Shown piece after piece: positions 24,787-34,440 of a DNA stretch of 64,000 nucleotides. The stretch is from an uncultured Pseudomonadota bacterium (GTDB lineage: Bacteria > Pseudomonadota > Gammaproteobacteria > Steroidobacterales > Steroidobacteraceae). A program made the translations under genes and the position numbers. The DNA is taken from the NCBI GenBank assembly GCA_903879335.1, contig CAIRLC010000019.1, positions 62,001 to 126,000 on the forward strand, written 5' to 3'. Each line of letters begins with the position of its first letter. Position 1 is the first letter of the stretch. Under the pieces are notes generated by a model. The model saw nothing but the letters and a program-made list of their open reading frames with translations, ran no database searches and was not told the origin of the DNA.

Positions 24787-26094
24787 TTAGCCTCGCGCGT
24801 ATACCGGGAAACGGCGGCAAATCGCCTCCACTTCAGAGCGAACGCGATCGACGATCTCAGCTTCTGCGGTTACGCCACCCTTCCCGTCCGGGCTACCCAA
24901 GTGGGCACGCGCCGAGAGGTTATCGATCAGGTCCGCAATTAAACCCGCTAACAACCGCACTTCGGGCTCCTTAAACCCACGTGTGGTGACTGCGGGGGTC
25001 CCGATTCGGATACCCGAGGTGATCATCGGCGGTCGTGGGTCATTGGGCACCGCATTTTTGTTGACGGTAATGTGCGCGCTGCCGAGCGCTGCGTCAGCGT
25101 CTTTACCGGTGACGTTCTTGGACACGAGATCCAGGAGGAAAAGATGGTTATCCGTTCCACCCGAGACGATTGAGTAGCCACGTTCAATAAAGGCCGCTGT
25201 CATGGCGCGGGCATTAGACACTACCTGAGTCTGGTAGGCCTTGAACTCCGGCGCTAATGCTTCCTTGAATGCCACGGCCTTAGCCGCGATCACGTGCATC
25301 AGCGGGCCGCCCTGCGTGCCTGGGAACACCATCGAATTGAGTTTCTTCGTGATCTCCTCGCCAGCCGACGAGAGGATGATGCCACCACGCGGTCCACGCA
25401 GCGTTTTATGGGTGGTCGACGTCACCACATGGGCGTGTGGCACGGGATTCGGATAAAGGCCCGTGGCACAAAGACCAGCAACGTGCGCCATGTCGACCAT
25501 GAAGTACGCGCCGACTTCGTCCGCAATCTTGCGGAACTTTGCCCAATCGATCACCCGTGAATAGGCCGAGAAGCCGGCCACGATGAGCTTGGGCTTGTGC
25601 TGATGCGCCAGTGCGGCGACTTGGTCGTAATCAATTTCGCTGCCATTGGGCTTCAAGCCGTACTGGACTGCGTTGAAAATTTTGCCAGAGAAATTCACTT
25701 TGGCGCCGTGAGTCAGATGACCGCCGTGATCAAGGCTCATGCCCAGCAGCGTATCGCCGGCATTCATGAGGGCTAAATACACGGCTGCATTCGCCGAGGA
25801 GCCGGAGTGCGGTTGCACATTGGCCCACGTGGCGCCGAACAATTGCTTGACGCGTTCGATCGCCAGACTCTCGGCGATATCCACGTGCTCGCAGCCACCG
25901 TAATAGCGCTTGCCCGGATAGCCTTCAGCGTACTTGTTGGTCAGCACGGATCCTTGCGCCTCAAGCACGCATGGACTGGCGTAATTCTCGGACGCGATCA
26001 GCTCAATGTGGTCTTCCTGACGCTGGCGCTCAGCTGCGATCACATCGGCGAGCTCGGGATCAAATCCAGCGATGGTCATCTTCGAATCGAACAT
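24787..26094 (-). CDS. glyA: Serine hydroxymethyltransferase
   Basis: This 435-residue PLP enzyme interconverts serine and glycine and charges tetrahydrofolate with a C1 unit. Motifs are [38 protein letters not shown], the active-site lysine segment [14 protein letters not shown] and [13 protein letters not shown]. The start [15 protein letters not shown] fits the family; in-frame upstream codons at 26106 and beyond are unlikely. It could exchange C1 units with the GcvT-type flavoprotein at 15101-17560. Confidence 0.95.
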   Translation of the reverse strand: MFDSKMTIAGFDPELADVIAAERQRQEDHIELIASENYASPCVLEAQGSVLTNKYAEGYPGKRYYGGCEHVDIAESLAIERVKQLFGATWANVQPHSGSSANAAVYLALMNAGDTLLGMSLDHGGHLTHGAKVNFSGKIFNAVQYGLKPNGSEIDYDQVAALAHQHKPKLIVAGFSAYSRVIDWAKFRKIADEVGAYFMVDMAHVAGLCATGLYPNPVPHAHVVTSTTHKTLRGPRGGIILSSAGEEITKKLNSMVFPGTQGGPLMHVIAAKAVAFKEALAPEFKAYQTQVVSNARAMTAAFIERGYSIVSGGTDNHLFLLDLVSKNVTGKDADAALGSAHITVNKNAVPNDPRPPMITSGIRIGTPAVTTRGFKEPEVRLLAGLIADLIDNLSARAHLGSPDGKGGVTAEAEIVDRVRSEVEAICRRFPVYARG

Positions 26095-26119
26095 GTTGCG
26101 GGGCATTCCATTCAGGAGG

Positions 26120-26138
26120 GCGACCCCCGATGGGTCGC
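26120..26138. promoter_or_regulatory. Hairpin in the glyA leader
   Basis: GCGACCC (26120-26126) and GGGTCGC (26132-26138) form a 7-bp stem with a 5-base loop 25 bp upstream of the glyA start. No T run follows, so it may be a leader structure affecting translation, or chance. No glycine or SAM riboswitch motif is seen in the 94-bp gap. Confidence 0.3.
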
Positions 26139-26188
26139 TGAGGAATAAGATTCTAACGGAACACTCCGCCGGGTGGGGACCGTCAGAC

Positions 26189-27145
26189 TCAATCGTGTTC
26201 GAGAAAACTTTTGACGACGCCCGTCCAAGCCCGGGCCAAGTTACTGCGGTTGTAGCCTCCGCCGCCAAGTCCAAGAATTCGTCCCCCGCAATGCGTATCC
26301 GCAAGCGAGGCCAGACGGGCCGCAGCATGGGCGTGCGCGGCTTCGCTGAAGCGCAAGTGGGTCAAAGGATCGCCGTCGAGACTATCCGCTCCCGCCTGCA
26401 AAATAATGAATTCAGGCCTAAATGCAGCAACATGGGCCTCGATTCGCTCCCAGGCGGGCCAGAAGGTCTCGTCACCCGATGAGGGTGGAATCGGGATGTT
26501 CAGTTTAGTTCCGACCGCCGCACCGATACCCGTCTCATGGGCAGCGCCGGTACCTGGGAATAGATACTTCCCGTCCTCGTGAATGTCGGCAAAACACAAG
26601 TGGGGGTCGCTCTCGTAGGGGTAGTACACCCCGTCGCCGTGGTGGGCATCGATATCCACGTAGGCAATCCGTTGGACGCCAAATTGACCGCGCAGCGCTT
26701 GGATCACCACCCCGATGTCGTTGAAGACACAAAACCCGGACGCCGTACCTGGCGCCGCGTGGTGCAGCCCCGCAATCGGGACGAAGGCGCGTTTGGCGCG
26801 ACCGGCCATAATTTCTTCAGTCGCGACGAGGGCCCCGCCGACGACAGCACTCGCGGCTTCAAACACGCCTCGATAGGCGGGTGTATCCCCAGCGTCTAAA
26901 AATCCTTGGCCTTGGGCAGAACGCTGTTCCACCAAGCTAACGTACGCAGACTGGTGGAAGGTCTCCAGCTCGTGACGCAATGCCTCACGGGGACGTTGCA
27001 CACGTAGACGGTTCTCGAGGTCCTGCAGCCGCAGTTCCTGCATAAATGCGCCGTAGCGGTCGACTCCCCACGGGTGTCCATCCGGGAAACCGTAGCGTCC
27101 GAGCGCTTCGCCGGCAACCAGCAACGTATCGCACGTCGATCTCAT
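26189..27145 (-). CDS. Histone deacetylase-family (AcuC/AphA-like) amidohydrolase
   Basis: This 318-residue zinc deacetylase belongs to the class II-like bacterial HDAC family. Key sites are [18 protein letters not shown], with the paired histidines, [10 protein letters not shown], holding two zinc ligands, and [15 protein letters not shown] with a third Asp. A GGGGYN segment near the C-terminus replaces the usual Tyr loop GGGGY. Substrates in bacteria include acetylpolyamines and acetylated acetyl-CoA synthetase; neither is indicated by neighbours. It is upstream of glyA in the same direction. Confidence 0.9.
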   Translation of the reverse strand: MRSTCDTLLVAGEALGRYGFPDGHPWGVDRYGAFMQELRLQDLENRLRVQRPREALRHELETFHQSAYVSLVEQRSAQGQGFLDAGDTPAYRGVFEAASAVVGGALVATEEIMAGRAKRAFVPIAGLHHAAPGTASGFCVFNDIGVVIQALRGQFGVQRIAYVDIDAHHGDGVYYPYESDPHLCFADIHEDGKYLFPGTGAAHETGIGAAVGTKLNIPIPPSSGDETFWPAWERIEAHVAAFRPEFIILQAGADSLDGDPLTHLRFSEAAHAHAAARLASLADTHCGGRILGLGGGGYNRSNLARAWTGVVKSFLEHD

Positions 27146-27247
27146 GGCCCGAGCCTAGCATGCTCTGCCGGGTTTCAGTCATCGCGGCTATACTCCCCCT
27201 TCCGGCGCCCACCTCCCATGGCGCCCCGAACACTAGCGGACTGAGTT

Positions 27248-28915
27248 ATGGCGCAATTCATTTACACGATGAATCGAGTGTCCCGTGTCGTACCGCCCAA
27301 ACGGACGATCCTGAAGGACATTTCTCTCTCTTTCTTCCCCGGCGCCAAGATCGGCGTGCTCGGTCTGAATGGCTCGGGCAAGAGCTCGTTGCTGCGGATC
27401 ATGGCCGGCGTCGACAAAGAATTCGACGGGGAGGCGCGACCGCAACCTGGGATCAATATCGGCTTCCTGCAACAGGAACCTGAACTGGACCCGAACCGAA
27501 CCGTTCGTGAGATCGTCGAAGAAGGCGTCAAGCCCATCAAGGACGCACTCAACCGTCTCGATGCGGTCTATGCCGCCTATACAGATGAGAACGCCGACTT
27601 CGACAAATTGGCTGCCGAGCAAGGCGAACTTGAGGCATACCTCGCGACCGTTGATGGTCACAACCTCGAGCGGACGCTAGAAGTCGCGGCCGATGCACTG
27701 CGGCTGCCAGACTGGGACGCCAAAGTGCAGCACCTGTCGGGTGGCGAAAAGCGCCGAGTTGCGCTCTGTCGTCTGCTGCTACAAAAGCCGGACATGCTTC
27801 TCCTCGACGAGCCGACCAACCACCTCGACGCGGAATCGGTGGCCTGGCTTGAGCGCTTCTTGCACGAGTATCAGTCGACCGTGATCGCGGTCACTCACGA
27901 CCGCTACTTCCTCGACAACGTGGCCGGTTGGATTTTGGAATTGGATCGCGGCCATGGCATACCGTGGCAAGGCAATTATTCCTCCTGGTTGGAACAGAAG
28001 GAAAAACGGCTCGAAGTCGAAGAGAAGCAACAGGACGGCTTGCGCAAGATGTTGGCGCAAGAACTCGAATGGGTACGCCAGAATCCAAAGGCTCGGCAGG
28101 CCAAATCAAAGGCCCGTCTGGCTCGTTTCGAAGAACTGCAATCGCAGGACTTCCAGAAACGCAACGAGACTAACGAAATCTATATTCCGCCGGGCGAGCG
28201 TCTCGGTGAACTCGTGATTGAGGCGAAGAATCTGCGCAAGGGCTTTGGTGATCGATTGCTGATCGATGACCTGTCATTCAGCCTACCGCGTGGTGGCATC
28301 GTGGGCATCATTGGTCCGAACGGCGCCGGTAAAACGACACTATTCCGTATGATTGCTGGCCTCGAGCAACCCGATAGTGGCGAGATCCGTATGGGGCCAT
28401 CCGTCCAACTGGCCTATGTCGACCAGTCCCGTCAGTCTCTGGATGACTCAAAAACGGTCTGGGCCGAGATTTCCGGCGGACTCGACATGATCAAGATTGG
28501 CAACTACGAAACGTCCTCGCGATCCTACGTCGGTCGTTTCAACTTCCGCGGCACGGCGCAACAACAAGTCATCGGCGAACTGTCCGGCGGCGAGCGCAAT
28601 CGCGTCCATCTCGCCAAAGTCCTCAAGACCGGCGGAAATGTGCTGTTACTCGACGAACCGACCAACGATCTTGACGTTGAAACACTGCGCGCCCTCGAAG
28701 AGGGCCTGCTCGCGTACCCCGGATGCGCCGTGGTCATCTCTCACGATCGGTGGTTCCTCGACCGCATTGCCACGCACATTTTGGCTTTCGAGGGTGATAG
28801 CCAAGTCGTTTGGTTTGAAGGCAACTATCAGGAATATGAAGCGGACCTGATCAAGCGCAAGGGCGCTGAGGCGGACCGGCCGCACCGCATCAAATATCGA
28901 CGACTGGCGAACTGA
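27248..28915 (+). CDS. ettA: Energy-dependent translational throttle protein EttA (ABC-F)
   Basis: This 555-residue protein has two ABC modules: Walker A GLNGSGKS and GPNGAGKT, signatures LSGGEKRR and LSGGERNR, and Walker B LLLDEPTNHLD and LLLDEPTNDLD. The linker with the P-site tRNA interaction motif (about 245-325) is rich in E, K and R. EttA binds the ribosomal E site and gates the first peptide bond according to the ATP/ADP ratio. Length and sequence match proteobacterial EttA. A strong hairpin lies 13 bp downstream. Confidence 0.96.
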   Translation: MAQFIYTMNRVSRVVPPKRTILKDISLSFFPGAKIGVLGLNGSGKSSLLRIMAGVDKEFDGEARPQPGINIGFLQQEPELDPNRTVREIVEEGVKPIKDALNRLDAVYAAYTDENADFDKLAAEQGELEAYLATVDGHNLERTLEVAADALRLPDWDAKVQHLSGGEKRRVALCRLLLQKPDMLLLDEPTNHLDAESVAWLERFLHEYQSTVIAVTHDRYFLDNVAGWILELDRGHGIPWQGNYSSWLEQKEKRLEVEEKQQDGLRKMLAQELEWVRQNPKARQAKSKARLARFEELQSQDFQKRNETNEIYIPPGERLGELVIEAKNLRKGFGDRLLIDDLSFSLPRGGIVGIIGPNGAGKTTLFRMIAGLEQPDSGEIRMGPSVQLAYVDQSRQSLDDSKTVWAEISGGLDMIKIGNYETSSRSYVGRFNFRGTAQQQVIGELSGGERNRVHLAKVLKTGGNVLLLDEPTNDLDVETLRALEEGLLAYPGCAVVISHDRWFLDRIATHILAFEGDSQVVWFEGNYQEYEADLIKRKGAEADRPHRIKYRRLAN

Positions 28916-28927
28916 TCTAGGACTACT

Positions 28928-28959
28928 CGCCACCCATCAGGCACCCCTGATGGGTGGCG
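28928..28959 (+). terminator. Hairpin after ettA
   Basis: A 14-bp perfect stem (28928-28941 with 28946-28959) with loop CACC starts 12 bp past the ettA stop. A T run is lacking (GTAACTATTGG follows), so termination strength is uncertain, but the stem is one of the strongest in the window. Confidence 0.65.
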
Positions 28960-29054
28960 TAACTATTGGATTATGTTAGAGTCCTTCATGTGTAGGCGCT
29001 GAACATAATCCCGGCTTTCGGGCCTCTGGAGCGAGTCCTGCACAGGGAGTGCGG

Positions 29055-29768
29055 ATGGCCATCCACATCGACGACACCGGTACGTTATTACACGACCAAG
29101 CCGCAAGCTTTGCGTTGATCTGTCCGCATTGCGATGTCCTCGCTCATATGACTGCCATTTCCGTGCCCTCGTGGAACATGATTGAGGCCACCAAGCCCTC
29201 TCACGTCGGCATCGTCTATCGTTGCGATGCCTGCAACACGCCCGTCTTTCTCAAATACCCCGTCAAACTCTATGGCAATCGTCGGGTAGAACTCTCGTTG
29301 GAATTCCAGGAACTCGAACGGCCACGTGAAAAATTTGAATACGCGCATTTGCCGGACAGCATCAAACTTTTGTGTCGTGAAGCGCTGACGGTCTTCAGCG
29401 CCGGATGTTGGAATGCCTTTGCCGCGATGTGCCGGCGCCTCATGCAAGAGGTTGCTCACGACCTTGGCGAGCACGGGAAATTAAAACTCTTTGATCAGTT
29501 GAATGACTCGCGCGAAATGGCCGAATTAGACGCTGAGACCTTCAATCTTTTGCGCAGGATTTTGCTCGCCGGCGATCAAGCTACGACTTCGAGATTTCCG
29601 CAGGTCGACGCCGACACCGCCGGCGTGTTACTTGAAGTCGTCAAAGACCTGCTGTACCAAAGCTACGTACGGCGTGGCCGCTTACAGCAAGCCATGATGG
29701 CGCGTCGCCGCTACACGAACCCGCCCCTCACCACGAATGTGACTGCACTGAATCGCACGAAGCTTTGA
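29055..29768 (+). CDS. DUF4145-domain protein with zinc-knuckle cysteines
   Basis: This 237-residue protein has CPHC (about residue 24) and CDAC (about 58), a likely zinc site, followed by a helical region. The middle part (LPDSIKLLCREALTVFSAGCWNAFAAMCRRLMQEV) matches DUF4145, a HEPN-like helical domain found alone or in restriction-type enzymes. No nuclease domain is fused here. The ATG at 29055 has GGGAG upstream. Function is unknown. Confidence 0.8.
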   Translation: MAIHIDDTGTLLHDQAASFALICPHCDVLAHMTAISVPSWNMIEATKPSHVGIVYRCDACNTPVFLKYPVKLYGNRRVELSLEFQELERPREKFEYAHLPDSIKLLCREALTVFSAGCWNAFAAMCRRLMQEVAHDLGEHGKLKLFDQLNDSREMAELDAETFNLLRRILLAGDQATTSRFPQVDADTAGVLLEVVKDLLYQSYVRRGRLQQAMMARRRYTNPPLTTNVTALNRTKL

Positions 29769-29791
29769 TTCACCGTGTATCGGAGTGTCGG

Positions 29792-30517
29792 ATGAGCCGA
29801 ACCTACATCGCTTTAACACTTGGGCTGGTTCTCGTGAGCGCCGCGTGCGCCGAAGATCTAGCATCGGTATCGACCAGCGCCAGTGCGTCCGAAACATTAA
29901 GGCCTACACGCGCCAGTTTTGATGTCTCCATTGTGAATAGCGCCCGCAGTACAGCCACGGTGCGCACTGAGAATGCGAAAACTACCGCAGCCGTCAAAGC
30001 AGCGCTGCTGGCCGCCGGCTTGCCAGAAAAAGATGTCACGTCTTCAAGTCTAACCGTCGGCATCCATTGGATTTACCCCGGTAACGGCTCGGCCAAGGCG
30101 GACGGGTTTGACGCCACGAACAAGTTACACGTTGAGACGGGAGCCCTCGATGCAGTCGGCATCTATCTCGACGCGGCCCTTGGCGGCGGTGCACGGGAAG
30201 TGTCAGCGGTATCCTTTAGCGCTGACGATCTTGATGCCGCACGCCACCGCGCGCTTGCTCACGCGGTGGCGATCGCCGAAGCGGATGCTCGCGCGATGTC
30301 CGCGGCAGCCCACGCCCGGCTAGGACAGTTGCTCTCGTTATCGACCTCACCGCTCAGAAACGACACTGCTGAGCCCATGACTGACATCGTCGTGACCGGC
30401 TCGCTCGCTCGAACGATGTCAGCTCCGCCACCGCCAGCGACCAGCGTCATCGTGCCGGACATTACGATTTCTGCCAGCGCTTACGGGCGTTGGCGCTTGA
30501 TCCCCGAGTCGCACTGA
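29792..30517 (+). CDS. SIMPL-domain (DUF541) periplasmic protein
   Basis: This 241-residue protein has a signal peptide ending near SAACAEDL, with a Cys that could be a weak lipobox. The SIMPL domain follows: SVSTSASASETLRPTRASF, then LLAAGLPEKDVTSSSLTVG and the helical segment DAARHRALAHAVAIAEADARAMS. These proteins resemble oxidative-stress protein YggE. GGAG precedes the ATG at 29792. It converges with the fusion gene at 30527 across 9 bp. Confidence 0.83.
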   Translation: MSRTYIALTLGLVLVSAACAEDLASVSTSASASETLRPTRASFDVSIVNSARSTATVRTENAKTTAAVKAALLAAGLPEKDVTSSSLTVGIHWIYPGNGSAKADGFDATNKLHVETGALDAVGIYLDAALGGGAREVSAVSFSADDLDAARHRALAHAVAIAEADARAMSAAAHARLGQLLSLSTSPLRNDTAEPMTDIVVTGSLARTMSAPPPPATSVIVPDITISASAYGRWRLIPESH

Positions 30518-30526
30518 ACGCCTGCA

Positions 30527-33500
30527 TTAGGCAACGGTCGGCTGCGCCGGCCGTTCAGACAAAATCACCGCCAACGCGTTGATCAATCGATCGGCAGCCG
30601 CACGATCAAATGTCAGCGGTGGGCGCACTTTCACGATGTTGTTGTCATGCCCTTCGGTACCGACCAAGATGCGATGCTCGCGCAAACGTTCGACCACGTA
30701 ACTCGTCTGTATCGTTGCCGGTGTGCGAGCCTGTCGATCATCGACAAATTCGATGCCGAGAAACAACCCGTGGCCGCGTACATCGCCGATCAACGCGCAG
30801 TCGTCGGCTAAGCGCCTGAGGCCCGCAAGCAGGTAAGCACCCACATCACGCGCCCGATCCATTAAATGCTCGTCGTCCACAATCGCCAACACCTCGCGGC
30901 CTACGGCACAAGCGACCGAAGAGCCGCCAAAGGTGCTGAAGAATTCCATGCCGTTTGCAAAGGCATCGGCAATCGCCCGCGTGGTTACGACCGCCCCAAT
31001 GGGATGGCCATTGCCGATAGGCTTGCCGAGTACCACGATATCTGGGACCACGCCCTGGCCTTCGAATCCAAAGAACCAGTGTCCCAATCGGCCAAACCCC
31101 GTCTGCACTTCGTCCGCTATACACAAACCACCCGCGGCACGGACGCGAGCGTAGACGTCAGCCAGATAACCCTCCGGCGGCACGATCTGACCGCCGACTG
31201 AAGGCAAGGTTTCAGCAATAAACGCAGCCAGTCGACGGCCGTCCTCCGTTAGTCGATCGATGAGATCGCCGACCGCTGCCGCATAGGCCGCACCGGATGC
31301 CGGTCCGCGGAAAATCCCGCGATATGGATCCGGCAACGGTGCCACATGCACCCACGGCTCAGGTCCGGTGCCGCCTTTTCCGGCGAATTTGTAAGGGCTC
31401 AACGCGATCGCGGTGTTCGTGTTGCCGTGATATCCCTCTTCGAGCACGATGGTCTCGCGTGCGCCGGTGTAGGCACGGGCCAAGCGGATCGCGAGTTCAT
31501 TGGCTTCGGAGCCGGAATTCACAAAGAAGACGACTTCCAGTGGCGAGGGAAATCGTGCCGCCAATGCGTCACCGTAATCCAAGTGCACGTCCTGCAGATA
31601 GCGCGTATTGGTTTGCAGGAGCCGCGCCTGCTCCGCAAGCCGAGCCACTAAGCGTGGATGACAATGGCCGACCTGCGGCACATTGTTATAGGCATCGATA
31701 TATTCTCGTCCCCACACATCGTAGAGATGATGTCGGATGCCTCGTACGGCACTGATCGGCTCTTGATAGGAGGTCTTCAGATTGTGCCCAAATCGATGCC
31801 GGCGACGCTCTATCCGCACGACGTCGTCCGTCGGCCGACCGTCAATCACCTGCGGATCAAGACCCAATAGCACTGCCGGATTTGGATACAAGGCCAGCCA
31901 CGCAGCGAGTCCGTCCGGTGAGGCTACGCCCGGCCAATCACTGCCTCGACCCAGATGGGTCAGTCCGAGTTGCAAATGCAGATGGGCGGGCCAGCCCCCA
32001 TTTTCATCGGGTGCTCCGACCGCCCCAATCGGCTCCCCTGCCAAGACGCGCTGCCCGCGGACGTGCCGCAAGCCTGCATCATGGGCTAGATGACCGTAGA
32101 GGGTGTAAAACGCGGTGCCATCCGTCGTGCGGTGTTCAAGCACAACAACGCCGCCATAATCGAGTTCATCGGGCCGTATGGCCATATCGAGTATCACGCC
32201 ATCGTAGGGCGCGCACACAATGCTGCCGGCAGGGACAAACACATCCAGTCCCAAATGCACCGTTCGGCGGTCACGGCCAGTCGCAGTCTCGGTCACAAAC
32301 GCAGGCGCCGTGTAGATTAGCCGCGGCTCCGCGTAGCGGCCGATGGCGATCCCTTCCACCGCGATCGCATCGACATGGCGCTCCAGCGCAGCCATCTCAA
32401 AGCGTTGTGGATCATCGGGCGAACCGTCACCACCAATCGATAAATTTACGACTGGCGCTTTTGCCAGCGGCAGCGACAAGATCGGGGCCGGCACGTTCAT
32501 GGCAAGGTGCGATTCAACGACCGGAAGCGAAGGGAATCCCGTCAAACCACAGGCGAGCCTTAATCGGGCATGCACATAATCTTCGGGCCACAGCGCGCTT
32601 TGTTCGAGGAACATCCAAGCGCCCTGTTCTGACACCACCACGTAGGGGTCATCCGGACGTGCCAATTTCCCCAACCCACTGTTGGTCACGCTGACCGCGA
32701 GTCGCGTCAACAGCAGCGGCCAAAGCAATTCGATCTCTTCCTCACTGAGTGGTGCGACCTGATGCACACCGGCGACATACGCCGATAGCAAATCGATAGG
32801 ATTCGCAACCTCCAAAACCAGATAGGCCGCCGCAATAGCCAGGTCGGCCACGCGCGCGCCGGGGATCAAATCGCCAAAATCAAGCAACCCGGACACCGCG
32901 ACCTCATTGCCGCGTGCGGCCACGAGGAAATTATGGTCGTTAAGATCATTGTGGACAGCGATATGAGGCAGGCGGGCCAAGCGACCCTTCAACTCGGTCA
33001 CAAAGCGCGCAGCAATGCCATCGACAAGCAGGCGCCGTGCCGGCGCCGTGATCGCTTCAGGGTGACCCACAATCCAACCAGCCGCCCCGAGATCCCACTT
33101 GGTCGGACGCGCAAGAGCGCTGTGCTCAAAGCTTTTGAGCGCTTGACCGAGCCGACCATGGGCGACGCCGATCGCTCTGGCCAATGACGCCGACTTGGGT
33201 CGCTCATGGGCATATAGGTGGCCTGGAAGAGCCGTGATGAGCCATGCCAAGCGCTGTACGCCATCAGCGTTCGTGACTGAAACTTGATCAGTCCCTGCTA
33301 TCGTCGGGACGACTGACGGTACCGGGAGGGATGGATCGTGGGCGTGCACGTGGTGCAACACGCGACACTGAAGGTCAACAAATTCAGCCGCACAATCTGG
33401 CCGCATGATCTTGAGCACGAAGGCTCGTTGACCAGCGACGTTGACCATAAAATTTTGATCGTATTCGCCGGGCAACGAACTCAGACTGCCCTGAATACCC

Positions 33501-33580
33501 CAATAACGGAAGAGCAGAGCCGCGGCAAACTCGGTATCGAGACCCGAATCATCCTGCTTGAAGACAATGTCATCAGCCAT
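30527..33580 (-). CDS. Three-domain fusion: APH-type kinase, M23 peptidase, class III aminotransferase
   Basis: This 1017-residue protein has three parts. Residues 1-345: aminoglycoside-phosphotransferase/hydroxylysine-kinase fold with the Brenner motif HNDLNDHN (His210) and DFGD. Residues 420-560: M23 metallopeptidase with His442-x3-Asp446 (HLGLD) and His533-x-His535 (HLH), so zinc ligands are intact, plus YGHLAH. Residues 585-1010: class III PLP enzyme with NSGSEANE, DEVQTGFGRLG and Lys853 in LGKPIGNGHP. The outer domains resemble human HYKK and ETNPPL/PHYKPL, a kinase and a phospho-lyase acting on the same amino alcohol. A kinase-then-lyase pathway in one chain is inferred. AGGGG precedes the ATG at 33580. 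Confidence 0.9.
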   Translation of the reverse strand: MADDIVFKQDDSGLDTEFAAALLFRYWGIQGSLSSLPGEYDQNFMVNVAGQRAFVLKIMRPDCAAEFVDLQCRVLHHVHAHDPSLPVPSVVPTIAGTDQVSVTNADGVQRLAWLITALPGHLYAHERPKSASLARAIGVAHGRLGQALKSFEHSALARPTKWDLGAAGWIVGHPEAITAPARRLLVDGIAARFVTELKGRLARLPHIAVHNDLNDHNFLVAARGNEVAVSGLLDFGDLIPGARVADLAIAAAYLVLEVANPIDLLSAYVAGVHQVAPLSEEEIELLWPLLLTRLAVSVTNSGLGKLARPDDPYVVVSEQGAWMFLEQSALWPEDYVHARLRLACGLTGFPSLPVVESHLAMNVPAPILSLPLAKAPVVNLSIGGDGSPDDPQRFEMAALERHVDAIAVEGIAIGRYAEPRLIYTAPAFVTETATGRDRRTVHLGLDVFVPAGSIVCAPYDGVILDMAIRPDELDYGGVVVLEHRTTDGTAFYTLYGHLAHDAGLRHVRGQRVLAGEPIGAVGAPDENGGWPAHLHLQLGLTHLGRGSDWPGVASPDGLAAWLALYPNPAVLLGLDPQVIDGRPTDDVVRIERRRHRFGHNLKTSYQEPISAVRGIRHHLYDVWGREYIDAYNNVPQVGHCHPRLVARLAEQARLLQTNTRYLQDVHLDYGDALAARFPSPLEVVFFVNSGSEANELAIRLARAYTGARETIVLEEGYHGNTNTAIALSPYKFAGKGGTGPEPWVHVAPLPDPYRGIFRGPASGAAYAAAVGDLIDRLTEDGRRLAAFIAETLPSVGGQIVPPEGYLADVYARVRAAGGLCIADEVQTGFGRLGHWFFGFEGQGVVPDIVVLGKPIGNGHPIGAVVTTRAIADAFANGMEFFSTFGGSSVACAVGREVLAIVDDEHLMDRARDVGAYLLAGLRRLADDCALIGDVRGHGLFLGIEFVDDRQARTPATIQTSYVVERLREHRILVGTEGHDNNIVKVRPPLTFDRAAADRLINALAVILSERPAQPTVA

Positions 33581-33621
33581 CTCGATCCCCTCACGCCACG
33601 GCGTGTTCACCCAACTTCAGC

Positions 33622-34440
33622 TTAAACGTCCACTCGCTCTACGACCGCAGCCTGAATGGGCCGCCCAAGAAACAAACCACCGACCCGTGCAAAACGCTCC
33701 GGGCTATCCGTGGCTAAAAAGGTTGATCGTCCGCGCTGATCTGCAGAGGCTGGATCAGACTGAATGAGCGCGGCAACCGCCGCCGCGGTCGTTTGGGCGG
33801 AATCGACGATCGACACCCCCGCAGGAACGATCGCAGCGAGCGTCCGGCGGAGCAATGGAAAGTGGGTACAACCGAGCAATAGCGTATCCGGTGCATCGTC
33901 ACGATTGAACAGATCACCCAAATACCGGCGGGCGACGCGTTCGGCGATATCACCCTCGCCCCAACCTTCCTCGGCTAAGGCCACGAAGACAGAACATCCG
34001 ACGGCCATCACGGACGCGTGAGCATCCAACTGTGCGATTGCGTTCTGGTACGCGCCTGCTCTGACCGTGCCTTCTGTGGCAAGCACCACAATGCGCCGAT
34101 TGCGCGTCACGGCCACCGCCGCCTTTGCACCCGGGCTGATCACGCCAACGATAGGCATATCTGGATAGGCCTGCCGCAAGGCCGGCAATGCCGCGGCAGA
34201 GGCCGTATTACACGCGACGACCAAAGCCTTGACGTGCCGAGCCACCAACGCGGCTGCACACTGCAAGGCGTAGCGTTCGACGCTCGCTGCGCTCTTCGTG
34301 CCGTAGGGCAAGCGCGCGGTATCCCCCAGATAAACGAAGGATTCTGTCGGCAATGCCTGCTCAAGGGCGGCGAGCACGGTGAGCCCGCCGACCCCTGAAT
34401 CAAATACCCCGATCGGACGAGGCTCAGCCGAGCGCGACAC
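33622..34440 (-). CDS. murI: Glutamate racemase
   Basis: This protein of about 272 residues supplies D-glutamate for peptidoglycan. Sites are [13 protein letters not shown] (catalytic Asp), [13 protein letters not shown], the catalytic Cys in VACNTASA, and [10 protein letters not shown] (second Cys). The start is uncertain: no ATG fits the family, and GTG codons at 34440 and 34470 both lie within the end of purL. I chose 34440, which overlaps purL by 17 bp. The domain itself is complete. Confidence 0.92.
   Translation of the reverse strand: MSRSAEPRPIGVFDSGVGGLTVLAALEQALPTESFVYLGDTARLPYGTKSAASVERYALQCAAALVARHVKALVVACNTASAAALPALRQAYPDMPIVGVISPGAKAAVAVTRNRRIVVLATEGTVRAGAYQNAIAQLDAHASVMAVGCSVFVALAEEGWGEGDIAERVARRYLGDLFNRDDAPDTLLLGCTHFPLLRRTLAAIVPAGVSIVDSAQTTAAAVAALIQSDPASADQRGRSTFLATDSPERFARVGGLFLGRPIQAAVVERVDV

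Noticed and set aside
26095-26188. Possible glycine or SAM riboswitch upstream of glyA.
   Set aside because: The gap is only 94 bp and shows a single 7-bp hairpin; the conserved cores of those riboswitches are not visible.
31882-32694. 270-codon plus-strand frame inside the kinase/peptidase/aminotransferase gene.
   Set aside because: It is antisense to a domain-complete gene and has no recognisable motif.
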